From the NCBI RefSeq assembly GCF_004168035.1, contig NZ_SDPU01000022.1:248001-312000 (forward strand): a stretch of 64,000 nucleotides of DNA, written 5' to 3'. A model generated the notes under the pieces. It worked only from the letters and a program-made list of their open reading frames with translations, was not told the origin of the DNA and ran no database searches. This document shows, one piece after another, positions 37,400-45,883 of this stretch (within the stretch, counting starts at the first letter, position 1; every line of letters begins with the position of its first letter). This stretch comes from Nocardioides iriomotensis. Its GTDB lineage: Bacteria > Actinomycetota > Actinomycetes > Propionibacteriales > Nocardioidaceae. The position numbers and the translations under genes are program-made.

Positions 37400-37421
37400 C
37401 TTCGAGCGCGCTCTAAGTCAA
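37400..37421 (-). promoter_or_regulatory. MerR-type operator/promoter of the aldo/keto reductase gene
   Basis: The dyad CTTCGAGCGCGCTCTAAG at 37400-37417 lies between the reductase start and the MerR gene, overlapping the end of the latter. The minus strand carries TTGACTT at 37415-37421 as a -35 element. It matches the dyad at 37839. Confidence 0.75.
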
Positions 37422-37823
37422 CCCGGCCTGGCCGATCTGCTCGAGCCGGTCGACGTAGATCCCGATCTTGCGGTCGATCGCGCCCAGGTGCTCCTGGGTC
37501 TGCGCGAGCTGGGCGAGCACCCGCTGCCGGTGGTCGCGCAGCAGGGTGAGCCGCTCGACCTCGTTGCCGTCACCCTCGCGGACCAGTGCGGCGTACCGCC
37601 GCACGTCGCGGATCGGCATGCCCGTCGCGCGGAGCCGGGTGATCAGGTCGATCCAGGTGAGGTCCCGGTCGGTGTAGCGGCGGTGGCCGCTGGCCGACCG
37701 GCCGACCTCGCGGAGCATCAGTCCGTCGCGCTCGTAGTAGCGGAGGGTGTGCGCGGTCAGCCCGGTCAGCTCGGCGGTCTCGGCGATGGAGTAGGTGCGC
37801 GGGGCGGTGTCGACGGAGCTCAC
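37413..37823 (-). CDS. MerR family transcriptional regulator
   Basis: Dimeric regulator of 136 residues: an N-terminal winged helix ([20 protein letters not shown], then [20 protein letters not shown]) and a C-terminal antiparallel coiled-coil helix (about 85-130). Cys residues are absent, so it is not a metal or SoxR-type sensor; effector unknown. Upstream at 37839-37860 and again at 37400-37421 are near-identical dyads overlapping -35-like TTGACTT, which predicts autoregulation and control of the downstream aldo/keto reductase. The gene order MerR-then-reductase is common in actinobacteria. Confidence 0.92.
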   Translation of the reverse strand: MSSVDTAPRTYSIAETAELTGLTAHTLRYYERDGLMLREVGRSASGHRRYTDRDLTWIDLITRLRATGMPIRDVRRYAALVREGDGNEVERLTLLRDHRQRVLAQLAQTQEHLGAIDRKIGIYVDRLEQIGQAGLT

Positions 37824-37838
37824 CGCACCATCCTCACC

Positions 37839-37860
37839 CTTGGAGTGCGCTCGAAGTCAA
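37839..37860 (-). promoter_or_regulatory. MerR-type operator/promoter of the MerR gene
   Basis: The dyad CTTGGAGTGCGCTCGAAG at 37839-37856 lies 16 bp before the MerR start, with TTGACTT at 37854-37860 on the minus strand. It shares 15 of 18 positions with the dyad at 37400. Confidence 0.75.
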
Positions 37861-37862
37861 GG

Positions 37863-38996
37863 TCAGTCGAGCGGTTCGCCCACCGGCAGCGCGAACGACC
37901 CCTCGGCGATCTCCTCCGACGCCTCCGTCGTACAGCCGCCCCCGACGTCGCAGGTCATCAGGTCGGCCGGGTAGGGGCCGTCGCCCTCGATGCTCGTGAG
38001 GCCGTAGACCATCAGCGTGTCGTCGTCCACCCAGGCGTAGCCGACGGCGTAGGGGTAGGAGCCCAGGCCGGGGGACAGGTCCTCCCCGGTCCGGGTGTCG
38101 TGCACCGCGATGAAGTCGTCGTTCTCGGAGGCCAGGTAGCGCCCGTCGGGCGAGAGCACACCGTGGCTCGCCGCCGAGAGGATCCGTGCGTCGGGCTCGA
38201 TCGTGTCTCCGACAGCCAGCCCCCACGCGTCGCCGCGCTGGACGTAGTAGGCGATCCGCCCGGCCGCCACGTCGACGATGTCCGTGATCGCGGGGTCCGC
38301 CTTGGTGGCCGGGTCCTCGAACGGCTCCTGGACCCAGAGGGTGCTCGCCCCACCGCCGCCGAGGTCCTGTCGCACGAACGTGTCGCCCTGCTTCCAGTAC
38401 GCCGCCGTACCGTCGAGACCCATCACCCGCTCCGTCTCCCAGCGGTTGTCGTCGGGGTCGGCGTCGACCCGGGTGACGACCTCGTCCGCCGCGGTGTCGT
38501 AGACGACGTACGCCGGGGACCGGCCGTCCTCCCGCGGCGTCGTCCAGGCGACCAAGGGGCCGCTGTCGTCGGCGACGAGGTAGCCGCCGTCGGCCCGCCC
38601 GATCTCGCGGTTGTTGCTGCCGTCGAACAGCCGGACGGTCCCGTCCGGCGAGGTCCACACGAAACCGTCGTCGGTCTGCAGATAGGAGCGCACCGTGCGG
38701 CCCATGTCGAACGTCTGCCCGCCCCAGTGGATCGTCGACCCCTGGGCCCAGGACAGCTCGCGTGCCGCGAACGGGTTCGTGGCGGGGGCGAGTGCCGGGT
38801 CGTCGCCCAGCAGCCGGGGGACGGCGAGCCCGGTGACGGCCACGGTGGCGGCCACGGCCGCGGCGGCCAGGCCGGCCAGTGTCCGGCCGCGGCGGACTCG
38901 TCGGTCGCCCCCGGCGATGATCGCGTCGACGTCGAGCTGCGGTGTGCCGGCGCGCTCGGCGCGCTCGTGCATCACGTCGTTCAGCAGACCGGTCAT
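37863..38996 (-). CDS. membrane-anchored propeller-like protein, second sigma partner
   Basis: Protein of 377 residues with a short N-terminal cytoplasmic segment ending in basic GGDRRVRRGR, a transmembrane helix (about 38-62) and an extracytoplasmic beta-repeat domain (for example VRLFDGSNNREIGRADGG, VLSPDGRYLASENDDFIAVH, and a short Cys pair in TCDVGGGC). It shares this architecture with the protein at 12946-14265 but has no C-terminal helix. It overlaps the stop of the sigma factor gene by ATGA, so the two are co-translated. I infer a membrane regulator or sensor for that sigma factor; no named anti-sigma domain is seen. Confidence 0.72.
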   Translation of the reverse strand: MTGLLNDVMHERAERAGTPQLDVDAIIAGGDRRVRRGRTLAGLAAAAVAATVAVTGLAVPRLLGDDPALAPATNPFAARELSWAQGSTIHWGGQTFDMGRTVRSYLQTDDGFVWTSPDGTVRLFDGSNNREIGRADGGYLVADDSGPLVAWTTPREDGRSPAYVVYDTAADEVVTRVDADPDDNRWETERVMGLDGTAAYWKQGDTFVRQDLGGGGASTLWVQEPFEDPATKADPAITDIVDVAAGRIAYYVQRGDAWGLAVGDTIEPDARILSAASHGVLSPDGRYLASENDDFIAVHDTRTGEDLSPGLGSYPYAVGYAWVDDDTLMVYGLTSIEGDGPYPADLMTCDVGGGCTTEASEEIAEGSFALPVGEPLD

Positions 38997-39532
38997 CGGG
39001 TCACCACCAGGGCGTCGAGGGGGAGGGGCTCGGACGTGCTGCCGAGCCGGGTGCGAAGGGTCTTGAGGGCCGTCGAGACCTGGCTCTTGACGGTGCCGAC
39101 CGCGCAGCCCATGGCCGCGGCGGTCTGTGCCTCGGTGAGGTCCTCGTAGTAGCGGAGCACGACGGCGGCGCGCTGGCGGGCCGGCAGCTGCTGCAGCGCC
39201 GCCCACACCCACGCGCGGGTGTCGTTGTCGCCGATGGGGTCGCCGTGGGCGGCGCGGTCGGGGAGTGTCTCGTGCGGCTGCTCGTGCCACGACCGCTTGC
39301 GCCGCCACGAGATGGCGGTGGTCGTGATCGCCTTGCGCGTGTAGGCCTCGGCGTTCGCGACCTCGCGCAGCCGCGGCCACGCGACGTACGTCTTGGTCAG
39401 CGCCTCCTGGAGCAGGTCCTGGGCCAGCGCGTGCTCGCCGACCATGAGGTAGGCCGTGCGGTGCAGCGCCGCGGACCGTGCCGCGACGAACTCGGCGAAG
39501 GCGTCGCGCCGCCCGGCGTCTCGCGCTGGCAT
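38993..39532 (-). CDS. SigE-family (ECF-type) RNA polymerase sigma factor, second copy
   Basis: Sigma factor of 179 residues: region 2 FAEFVAARSAALHRTAYLMV and ALAQDLLQEALTKTYVAWPR, region 4 LPARQRAAVVLRYYEDLTEA then QTAAAMGCAVGTVKSQVSTA. It is related to the factor at 14252-14776. The ATG at 39532 (MPARDAGR) has GGGGGACGG just upstream; the frame continues further but lacks a site. It is the first gene of the unit, followed by the propeller-like protein. The divergent neighbour is a histidine kinase. Confidence 0.92.
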   Translation of the reverse strand: MPARDAGRRDAFAEFVAARSAALHRTAYLMVGEHALAQDLLQEALTKTYVAWPRLREVANAEAYTRKAITTTAISWRRKRSWHEQPHETLPDRAAHGDPIGDNDTRAWVWAALQQLPARQRAAVVLRYYEDLTEAQTAAAMGCAVGTVKSQVSTALKTLRTRLGSTSEPLPLDALVVTR

Positions 39533-39659
39533 CCGTCCCCCTGTTCCCCGGGTCGCCCGTCGACCCGCCTGCACCCTAGACGCGGTGGGACCGCCGAATG
39601 GTTCGGACGACGCGGACGATCTCTGTCGCAAGACCGATGTGCGCGGCGCCGTGCTGACC

Positions 39660-39665
39660 TACCGT
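39660..39665 (+). promoter_or_regulatory. -10 box of the histidine kinase gene, probably leaderless
   Basis: TACCGT lies 7 nt before the GTG at 39673. Confidence 0.45.
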
Positions 39666-39672
39666 CGTCCCC

Positions 39673-40869
39673 GTGACCGTCACGGCCAGCCCGCGTACCG
39701 CCCCCGGAGCCCTCCCGGTGCGGCGGTGGAACGCGCCGCCGCGGCTCGACATCGCGATCGCCGCGGCCTTCGTCGTGCTGACGCTCGCGGAGGCCTTCTA
39801 CAACGACAGCATCGAGAGCCCGCTCCTGCACGTCCTCGTCGCCGGCGGCGCGATGGCGGCGGTGGCCTGGCGCCGGGTGTTCCCGATCCCGGTCGCCGTG
39901 ATCGCCGTGGTGGCGAACATCATCATCAACCCCGACTCGCAGTTCTCGACGCTGCTGTGCCTGGTGCTGCTGTCGTACACGATCGGCGTGGAGACCGTCC
40001 CGCCGAGGAGCTACGTCGGGCTGCTCATCATCTTCACGCCGTTCATGACCGCGATGATCCTCAAGGGCCTGGTGCCGAGCGACATCGCGGCCGCGTTGGT
40101 GTTCCTGATCGGCCCGTGGTCGGTCGGCACCGCCGTACGACAGCGCTCGGCCAAGGCCGCCGAGGCGATCGCCCGCGCCGAGCTGCTCGAGCGCGACCGC
40201 GAGCTCGCCGAGGAGCGCGCGGCGGTCGAGGAGCGCACCCGGATCGCCCGCGAGCTGCACGACATCGTGTCGCACTCGATCAGCGTCGTGACCATCCAGA
40301 CCCAGGCCGTGCGCCGCCGGCTCGGGCCCGACCACGCCGCCGAGGCCGCCGACCTGGCCGCGGTCGAGGCGACCGCCCGGGAGGCGCTGGTCGAGATGCG
40401 CCGGCTGTTCGGCGTGCTGCGTGCCGAGGGCGAGGCTGTCTCGCTCACCCCGCAGCCCGGGCTCGACCAGCTCCAGCGCCTCGTCGACCAGGCCCGCACG
40501 GACACCCTTGCCGTCGAGCTCGTCGTCGAGGGCGACCCCGTCGACCTGCCGCAGGGCGCCGACCTCACGGCGTACCGGATCGCCCAGGAGGGCCTGACCA
40601 ACGCGCTCCGGCACGCGCACCCGACCCGCGTCACCGTGCGGGTGGCGTACCGGCCGGACGCGCTCGTGGTGGAGGTCGAGGACGACGGCCAGGGTGTCGC
40701 GACCTCGACCGCCGACGGGCACACGCCCGGCCACGGCCTCGTCGGCGTGCGCGAGCGGGTGGCGCTGTACGACGGCACTGTCGACATGTCCCCACGTCCC
40801 GGCGGCGGCACGCGGCTGCGCGCCCGGCTCCCGCTGAACCTCTCACCCACCGGCAAGGAGAAGGCATGA
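39673..40869 (+). CDS. sensor histidine kinase (HisKA_3/DesK-NarX type)
   Basis: Membrane kinase of 398 residues: four or five N-terminal transmembrane helices (about 27-150), a coiled linker (ELLERDRELAEERAAVEERT), the dimerisation and phosphoacceptor helix RIARELHDIVSHSISVVTIQ with His196, and a C-terminal HATPase with YRIAQEGLTNALRHAHPTRV and GHGLVGVRERVALYDGTV. It lacks a large extracellular sensor, so an intramembrane or envelope signal is likely. The start is GTG. The response regulator gene overlaps its stop by ATGA. Confidence 0.93.
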   Translation: MTVTASPRTAPGALPVRRWNAPPRLDIAIAAAFVVLTLAEAFYNDSIESPLLHVLVAGGAMAAVAWRRVFPIPVAVIAVVANIIINPDSQFSTLLCLVLLSYTIGVETVPPRSYVGLLIIFTPFMTAMILKGLVPSDIAAALVFLIGPWSVGTAVRQRSAKAAEAIARAELLERDRELAEERAAVEERTRIARELHDIVSHSISVVTIQTQAVRRRLGPDHAAEAADLAAVEATAREALVEMRRLFGVLRAEGEAVSLTPQPGLDQLQRLVDQARTDTLAVELVVEGDPVDLPQGADLTAYRIAQEGLTNALRHAHPTRVTVRVAYRPDALVVEVEDDGQGVATSTADGHTPGHGLVGVRERVALYDGTVDMSPRPGGGTRLRARLPLNLSPTGKEKA

Positions 40870-41552
40870 CCTCGCTCGTGATCGTCGACGACCAGGGCAT
40901 GGTGCGGGCCGGGTTCCGCTCCCTGCTCGACAGCGAGCCCGACCTGGAGGTCGTGGGGGAGGCGTCCGACGGCGAGCAGGGTGTCTCGGTGGTGCGCCGG
41001 CTGCGGCCCGATGTGACGCTCATGGACATCCGGATGCCGGTCCTCGACGGGCTGGCCGCCACCCGGCAGATCGTCGAGGCGGGGCTGCCGACCAAGGTGC
41101 TCGTGCTGACCACGTTCGACCTCGACGAGTACGTCTTCGAGGCGCTGCGGGCCGGCGCCTCCGGCTTCCTGCTCAAGGACGCCCCCGCCGAGGAGCTCGC
41201 CGCCGCCATCCGCACCGTCGCCGCCGGCGACTCGCTGCTCGCGCCCGGCGTGACGCGGCGCGTGATCGACGCGTTCGTGCGCCGCGCCGCGCCCGCGACG
41301 CCCGGCCCGGACGCGCGACTGTCGCTGCTCACGCCGCGCGAGGTCGAGGTGCTCGGGCTGCTCGCCCGCGGCCTGTCGAACCTGGACATCGCCGAGCGGC
41401 TGTTCGTCTCCGAGGGGACCACCAAGACGCACGTCAGCAACGTGCTCGCCAAGCTCGGCCTGCGCGACCGCGTCCAGGCGGTGATCTTCGCCTACGAGAA
41501 CGGCGTCGTGGTCGCCGGCGAGCGCACCGCCGCAGATCCGTCGTACGGCTGA
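40866..41552 (+). CDS. NarL/LuxR-family response regulator
   Basis: Protein of 228 residues with a receiver domain (SLVIVDDQGMVRAGFRSLLD; phosphoacceptor Asp54 in VTLMDIRMPVLDG; Lys in GASGFLLKDAPAEELAAAI) and a LuxR-type helix-turn-helix (LTPREVEVLGLLARGLSNLD, then FVSEGTTKTHVSNVLAKLGL). It is coupled to the upstream kinase and surely its partner. The membrane protein gene at 41650 follows after 97 bp and may be a target; that is a guess from position. Confidence 0.95.
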   Translation: MTSLVIVDDQGMVRAGFRSLLDSEPDLEVVGEASDGEQGVSVVRRLRPDVTLMDIRMPVLDGLAATRQIVEAGLPTKVLVLTTFDLDEYVFEALRAGASGFLLKDAPAEELAAAIRTVAAGDSLLAPGVTRRVIDAFVRRAAPATPGPDARLSLLTPREVEVLGLLARGLSNLDIAERLFVSEGTTKTHVSNVLAKLGLRDRVQAVIFAYENGVVVAGERTAADPSYG

Positions 41553-41649
41553 CCCGGATCTCTGTCCCGCGCCGGATCCGGTCCAGGCCGCGCGGACCCA
41601 GTCTTGGAGTCACCGAGCCACCCGGCTCCGACCGACTCCAGGAGAAGCC

Positions 41650-42324
41650 ATGACCACCGTCCAGACCGCCCCGCCGTCCACGACCACCACCGCGACGACG
41701 AGCTCGTCCGCGCTGTCGGCCCGGCGCGCCTTCCTGGTCGCCGCGCCCGTCCTCGCCGGACTGTTCGCCATCGTCGGTGCCTACGCCGATCCCGGCGCCG
41801 GCGTGATGGGCCAGGAGATGTGGAAGATCTACGCCGCCAACCCCGACCCGCTCCAGTTCAAGTCACTCGGCTTCCACTGGTCGTACGCGTTCTGGATCGC
41901 GCCCGCGCTCCTCATCGCGCCGTACGTCCGCGGCCGCGGCGCCTGGCTCGCCAACGTCACGGCGCTCGTCGGCTTCGTCGGGATGACCACGCTGCCGGGC
42001 ATGCTGTTCATCGACTGGTACGACTCCGCGCTCGGCGCGATGTACGGCGTCGACGCCGTCCAGGCCGTGCAGGACACGATGATGAACGAGATGTGGGGCC
42101 CGCGGGTCTTCCAGCTCCCCGGCCTGGTCGGCTTCATGCTCTCGCTGCCGCTGGTCGCGCTCACCCTGTGGCGGGCCCGGCTGGTGAAGTGGTGGGCGAT
42201 CGTGCCCGTCGTCGCCGGCATCCTCGCCTTCATGCTGAGCAACGTCATGTGGTGGGGCTGCGCGATCACCACGGTCTGCTTCGCGGTGTTCTCGGTGATC
42301 CTCGCCAAGGCCACCCGCCCCTGA
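41650..42324 (+). CDS. polytopic membrane protein of unknown function
   Basis: Membrane protein of 224 residues that I do not recognise by family. A Thr/Ser-rich N-terminus (residues 2-22) precedes about six hydrophobic helices, with Trp-rich loops (MWKIYAANPDPLQFK, FHWSYAFWIAPALL, GMLFIDWYDSALGAMYG and LVKWWAIVPVVAG). ATG at 41650 has GGAGAAG 3-8 nt upstream. It lies downstream of the two-component system in the same direction, so it may be its target. A strong inverted repeat follows its stop at 42329-42389. Confidence 0.78.
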   Translation: MTTVQTAPPSTTTTATTSSSALSARRAFLVAAPVLAGLFAIVGAYADPGAGVMGQEMWKIYAANPDPLQFKSLGFHWSYAFWIAPALLIAPYVRGRGAWLANVTALVGFVGMTTLPGMLFIDWYDSALGAMYGVDAVQAVQDTMMNEMWGPRVFQLPGLVGFMLSLPLVALTLWRARLVKWWAIVPVVAGILAFMLSNVMWWGCAITTVCFAVFSVILAKATRP

Positions 42325-42328
42325 ACGC

Positions 42329-42389
42329 CGCGAGAGGCCACTTCCCCACCCGCTTTCGCGGCGTGTCGTGCGGGAAGTGGCCTCTCGCG
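42329..42389. terminator. bidirectional terminator, 18-bp perfect inverted repeat
   Basis: Arms 42329-42346 and 42372-42389 (CGCGAGAGGCCACTTCCC and its complement) pair perfectly over 18 bp around a 25-nt loop. It lies between two convergent genes (stops at 42324 and 42400) and fills the gap, so it should stop transcription from both sides. Confidence 0.85.
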
Positions 42390-42399
42390 CTGTCGTGCG

Positions 42400-44529
42400 T
42401 CAGTGGAAAGTCGCGCCGGTGACCTTCTCCGAGATGCCCTCACGATCGAGCAGCATGGTCAGGCCGCCGTTCCAGAACGAGAACCCGGCGCCGGTGATCA
42501 TCGCCAGGTCGATGTCCTCGGGAGCCGCGACGACGCCCTCGTCGAGCATCCGGCGGGCCTCGTCGGCGAGTGCGGAGAGCGTCCGCTCGCGGACGGCGGC
42601 CGGCTCGAGCGCCGTACCGTCGGCCGGCGCGGCGAAGATCTCGGCGACCTCCGGGTCGATGGAGAAGTCCGGCAGGTAGACGCTGGTCTTCCTGGCCGCC
42701 ACGAGCGCCTGCAGGTTGGGCGAGACGTAGAAGCGGTCGGGGAAGGCACCGTGCAGCGTCTCGTTGTTGTGCAGCGCGATCGCCGGTCCGACCAGCGACA
42801 GCAGGAAGAACGGCGGCATCGGCGCGACGCCCGCGAAGGCGCCGTCGGCAACCGCGAGCGGGGTGCCCTCGTCGACGATCTTTCCGACCTCGCCCATGAA
42901 CCGGCCGAGGAGCCGGTTGACGATGAACGACGGGCTGTCCTTGACCAGGATCGTGGTCTTCTTCAGCGCCTTGCCGGTTGCGAACGCCGTGGCCAGCGTC
43001 GCGTCGTCGGTCTGCTCGCCCTTCACGATCTCGAGCAGCGGCATGACCGCGACCGGGTTGAAGAAGTGGAAGCCGACGACCCGCTCGGGGTGCTCGAGGT
43101 CGGCCGCCATCTCGGTGATCGACAGGGAGGACGTGTTGGTGGCCAGGACGGCCTCGGGGGAGACCACCTTCTCGACGTCGGCGAAGACCTGCTTCTTGAT
43201 CTTCATCTCCTCGAACACCGCCTCGACGACGAAGTCGGCGTCCGCGAACACCTCCGCCTTGTCGACCGCGCCGGAGACGAGGGCCTTGAGCCGGTTGGCC
43301 TTGTCGGGGCCGACTCGGCCCTTGCCGAGCAGCTTGTCGATCTCGGCGTGCACGTAGCCGACGCCCTTGTCGACGCGCTCCTGGTCCAGGTCGGTGAGGA
43401 CCACCGGCACCTGGAGCCGACGGGCGAACAGCAGCGCGAGCTGGCTGGCCATCAGGCCGGCGCCGACGATGCCGACCTTCGTCACCGGCCGGGCCAGCGA
43501 CCTGTCGGGGGCACCGGCCGGACGCTTGGCCCGCTTCTGCACCAGGTCGAACGAGTAGAGCCCGGCCTTCAGCTCCGGCGTCATGACCAGGTCGGCGAGC
43601 GCCTCGTCCTCGGCGGCGAAGCCCTCGACCTTGGTGGAGGACTTGGCGGCGGCGATCAGGTCGACGGCGCGGTACGCCGCGGGGGAGGCGCCACCGGTCT
43701 TGGAGTCGGCGATGCCCTTGCCCTGGGCGACGGCCGCGTCCCACGCCTCGCCGCGGTCGACCTCGGGCCGCTCGACGGTGACGGCGCCGGTGAGCACCTT
43801 CGCCGCCCAGAGCAACGACTGCTCCAGGAAGTCGGCGCCGCCGAGCTCCGCGTCGGCCAGGCCGAGCTCGAAGGCCTGGTGGCCGGTGAGCGTCTTGCCC
43901 TGGTTGAGCGGGTTCTCGAGGATGAGCCTGACCGCGGTGTCGGCGCCGACGAGGTTCGGCACCAGCCAGGCACCGCCCCAGCCGGGGATCAGGCCGAGCA
44001 TGACCTCGGGCAGGCCGAGGGCCGGCGCGCTGTCCTGCACGGTGCGGTAGGTGCAGTTGAGGCCCACCTCGAGGCCACCGCCGAGCGCGAGACCGTTGAC
44101 GAACCCGAACGTCGGCTTGCCGCCGATCTCCCGGTCGAGCTTGGCGAACACGCCGTGGCCGATGCGCGCGATCATCTTCGCGTCGTCGCGGCTGGTGAGC
44201 CCGCCGAGGCCGGAGAGGTCCGCGCCGGCGGCGAGGATGAACGGCTTGCCGGTGACGCCGACCGCGACGACGTCCTCGCGGGCGAGGGCGGCGTCGAGCG
44301 CCTCGTTCAGGGAGCGGAGCGACCGGGGGCCGAACGTGTTGGGCCGGGTGTGGTCGTGGCCGTTGTCCAGCGTGACCAGCACCATCGTGCCGGCGCCGAG
44401 CGGCAGCGCGACGTCGCGTGCCTTGGCCTCGGTGACCACCTCGGCCTCCGACAGCGCGGAGGCGCGGTCGAGGAGCTCGCGGAGCTCTGCGTCGTCGATG
44501 TAGCGGTTGGTCGAGCTTGTCGAGACCAT
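42400..44529 (-). CDS. fadB: fatty-acid oxidation multifunctional enzyme (enoyl-CoA hydratase/3-hydroxyacyl-CoA dehydrogenase)
   Basis: Beta-oxidation enzyme of 709 residues. The N-terminal crotonase domain (about 40-300) has GKPFILAAGADLSGLGGL and NGLALGGGLEVGLNCTYRTV with the oxyanion-hole and catalytic Glu region; a linker follows, then the NAD-binding domain VTKVGIVGAGLMASQLALLF (about 345) and the C-terminal domains with FHFFNPVAVMPLLEIVKGEQ and KDSPSFIVNRLLG. It hydrates enoyl-CoA and oxidises 3-hydroxyacyl-CoA. ATG at 44529 shares a base with the thiolase stop, so fadA-fadB are coupled, with fadA first. Confidence 0.96.
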   Translation of the reverse strand: MVSTSSTNRYIDDAELRELLDRASALSEAEVVTEAKARDVALPLGAGTMVLVTLDNGHDHTRPNTFGPRSLRSLNEALDAALAREDVVAVGVTGKPFILAAGADLSGLGGLTSRDDAKMIARIGHGVFAKLDREIGGKPTFGFVNGLALGGGLEVGLNCTYRTVQDSAPALGLPEVMLGLIPGWGGAWLVPNLVGADTAVRLILENPLNQGKTLTGHQAFELGLADAELGGADFLEQSLLWAAKVLTGAVTVERPEVDRGEAWDAAVAQGKGIADSKTGGASPAAYRAVDLIAAAKSSTKVEGFAAEDEALADLVMTPELKAGLYSFDLVQKRAKRPAGAPDRSLARPVTKVGIVGAGLMASQLALLFARRLQVPVVLTDLDQERVDKGVGYVHAEIDKLLGKGRVGPDKANRLKALVSGAVDKAEVFADADFVVEAVFEEMKIKKQVFADVEKVVSPEAVLATNTSSLSITEMAADLEHPERVVGFHFFNPVAVMPLLEIVKGEQTDDATLATAFATGKALKKTTILVKDSPSFIVNRLLGRFMGEVGKIVDEGTPLAVADGAFAGVAPMPPFFLLSLVGPAIALHNNETLHGAFPDRFYVSPNLQALVAARKTSVYLPDFSIDPEVAEIFAAPADGTALEPAAVRERTLSALADEARRMLDEGVVAAPEDIDLAMITGAGFSFWNGGLTMLLDREGISEKVTGATFH

Positions 44530-45737
44530 CAGGCCACCTCGTCCTGCGTCGCGGAGTGGTGCGGGTTCTCCCAGATCACGGTGCCGCCCATCCCGATGCC
44601 GATGCACATCGTGGTGACGCCGTACCGGATCTCGGGGTGCTCGGCGAACGTCGCGGCGAGCTGGTTCATCAGGCGTACGCCGGACGATGCGAGGGGGTGG
44701 CCCATCGCGATCGCGCCGCCGAACGGGTTGACCCGCGGGTCGTCGTCGGCGATGCCGAAGTGCTCGAGGAACGCGAGCACCTGCACGGCGAACGCTTCGT
44801 TGACCTCGAACGCGCCGATGTCGTCGATGGTGAGGCCGGCCTGGGAGAGAGCCTTCTCGGTCGCCGGGATCGGGCCGGCGCCCATCACTTCGGGCTCGAC
44901 ACCGGTGAAGGAGTAGGACACCAGCCGCATCTTGACCGGCAGGCCGAGCTCGCGGGCGGTCTCCTCGTCGGCGAGCAGCGCGGCGGTGGCGCCGTCGTTG
45001 ATGCCGGCCGAGTTGCCGGCGGTGACGCGGCCGTGCGGACGGAACGGCGTCTTCAACGCGGCCAGGTCCTCGACGGTCGTGCCGGGGCGCGGCGGCTCGT
45101 CGGTGGTGGCCAGGCCCCAGCCGGCCTCGGCGCTGCGGGTCGCGACCGGGACGAGGTCGGGCTGGATCCTGCCGTCGGCGTACGCCTGCGCGGTCTTCTG
45201 CTGCGAGCGCACGGCGTAGGCGTCGGCGCGGTCCTTGGTGATGGTCGGGTAGCGGTCGTGCAGGTTCTCCGCGGTGTTGCCCATCGAGAGCGCCTCGGGG
45301 TCGACGATCTTCTCCGCGACGATGCGCGGGTTGGGGTCGACCTGCTCGCCCATCGGGTGCCGGCCCATGTGCTCGACGCCGCCGGCGATGACGACGTCGT
45401 ACGCACCGAACGCGATGCCCGACGCGGTCGTGGTCACCGCGGTCATGGCGCCAGCGCACATGCGGTCGATGGCGTAGCCGGGGACGCTGCGGGGGAGCCC
45501 GGCCAGCAGGGCGGCGGTGCGGCCGATGGTCAGGCCCTGGTCGCCGATCTGGGTGGTGGCCGCGATCGCCACCTCGTCGACGCGCTCCGGCGGCAGGTCG
45601 GGGTTGCGCCGCATGAGCTCGCGGATGCACTTGATCACCAGGTCGTCCGCACGCGTCTCGGCGTACTGGCCCTTGGCCTTGCCGAACGGGGTCCGCACCC
45701 CGTCGACGAAGACGACCTCTCGCAACTGTCGGGCCAC
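44529..45737 (-). CDS. fadA: acetyl-CoA C-acyltransferase (thiolase)
   Basis: Thiolase of 402 residues for the final step of beta-oxidation. The nucleophile is Cys94 in YAIDRMCAGAMTAVTT; NEAFAVQVLAFLEHFG carries the His/Asn loop; the second pair is GGAIAMGHPLASSGVR and TTMCIGIGMGGTVIWEN (general-acid Cys). The GTG at 45737 is chosen because AAGGAG precedes it by 6 nt and gives the usual N-terminus (RQLREVVFVDGVRTPFGKAK); ATG at 45767 is open but lacks a site. A palindromic site 44-59 bp upstream of the start suggests repression by an acyl-CoA-responsive regulator. Confidence 0.95.
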   Translation of the reverse strand: MARQLREVVFVDGVRTPFGKAKGQYAETRADDLVIKCIRELMRRNPDLPPERVDEVAIAATTQIGDQGLTIGRTAALLAGLPRSVPGYAIDRMCAGAMTAVTTTASGIAFGAYDVVIAGGVEHMGRHPMGEQVDPNPRIVAEKIVDPEALSMGNTAENLHDRYPTITKDRADAYAVRSQQKTAQAYADGRIQPDLVPVATRSAEAGWGLATTDEPPRPGTTVEDLAALKTPFRPHGRVTAGNSAGINDGATAALLADEETARELGLPVKMRLVSYSFTGVEPEVMGAGPIPATEKALSQAGLTIDDIGAFEVNEAFAVQVLAFLEHFGIADDDPRVNPFGGAIAMGHPLASSGVRLMNQLAATFAEHPEIRYGVTTMCIGIGMGGTVIWENPHHSATQDEVA

Positions 45738-45780
45738 GGGGGCTCCTTGTTGAAGTAGGGGAGTCATCAGACGGCATGAT

Positions 45781-45796
45781 GCTACCCGTCGGTAAC
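45781..45796. promoter_or_regulatory. palindromic operator candidate upstream of fadA
   Basis: GCTACCCGTCGGTAAC is a 16-bp near-perfect dyad (arms GCTACC and GGTAAC, one mismatch) 44 bp from the fadA start and 88 bp from the adenosine deaminase start. Its form resembles TetR-family sites in front of actinobacterial fatty-acid genes. Confidence 0.55.
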
Positions 45797-45883
45797 AAGA
45801 GCCACCACGGTGCCGCCGTGTGGGGCTGGTCACCACCCGAGCGGGTCTGGCGGCCCCGGGGGCGGCGGGCGGAGGATCCGGGC

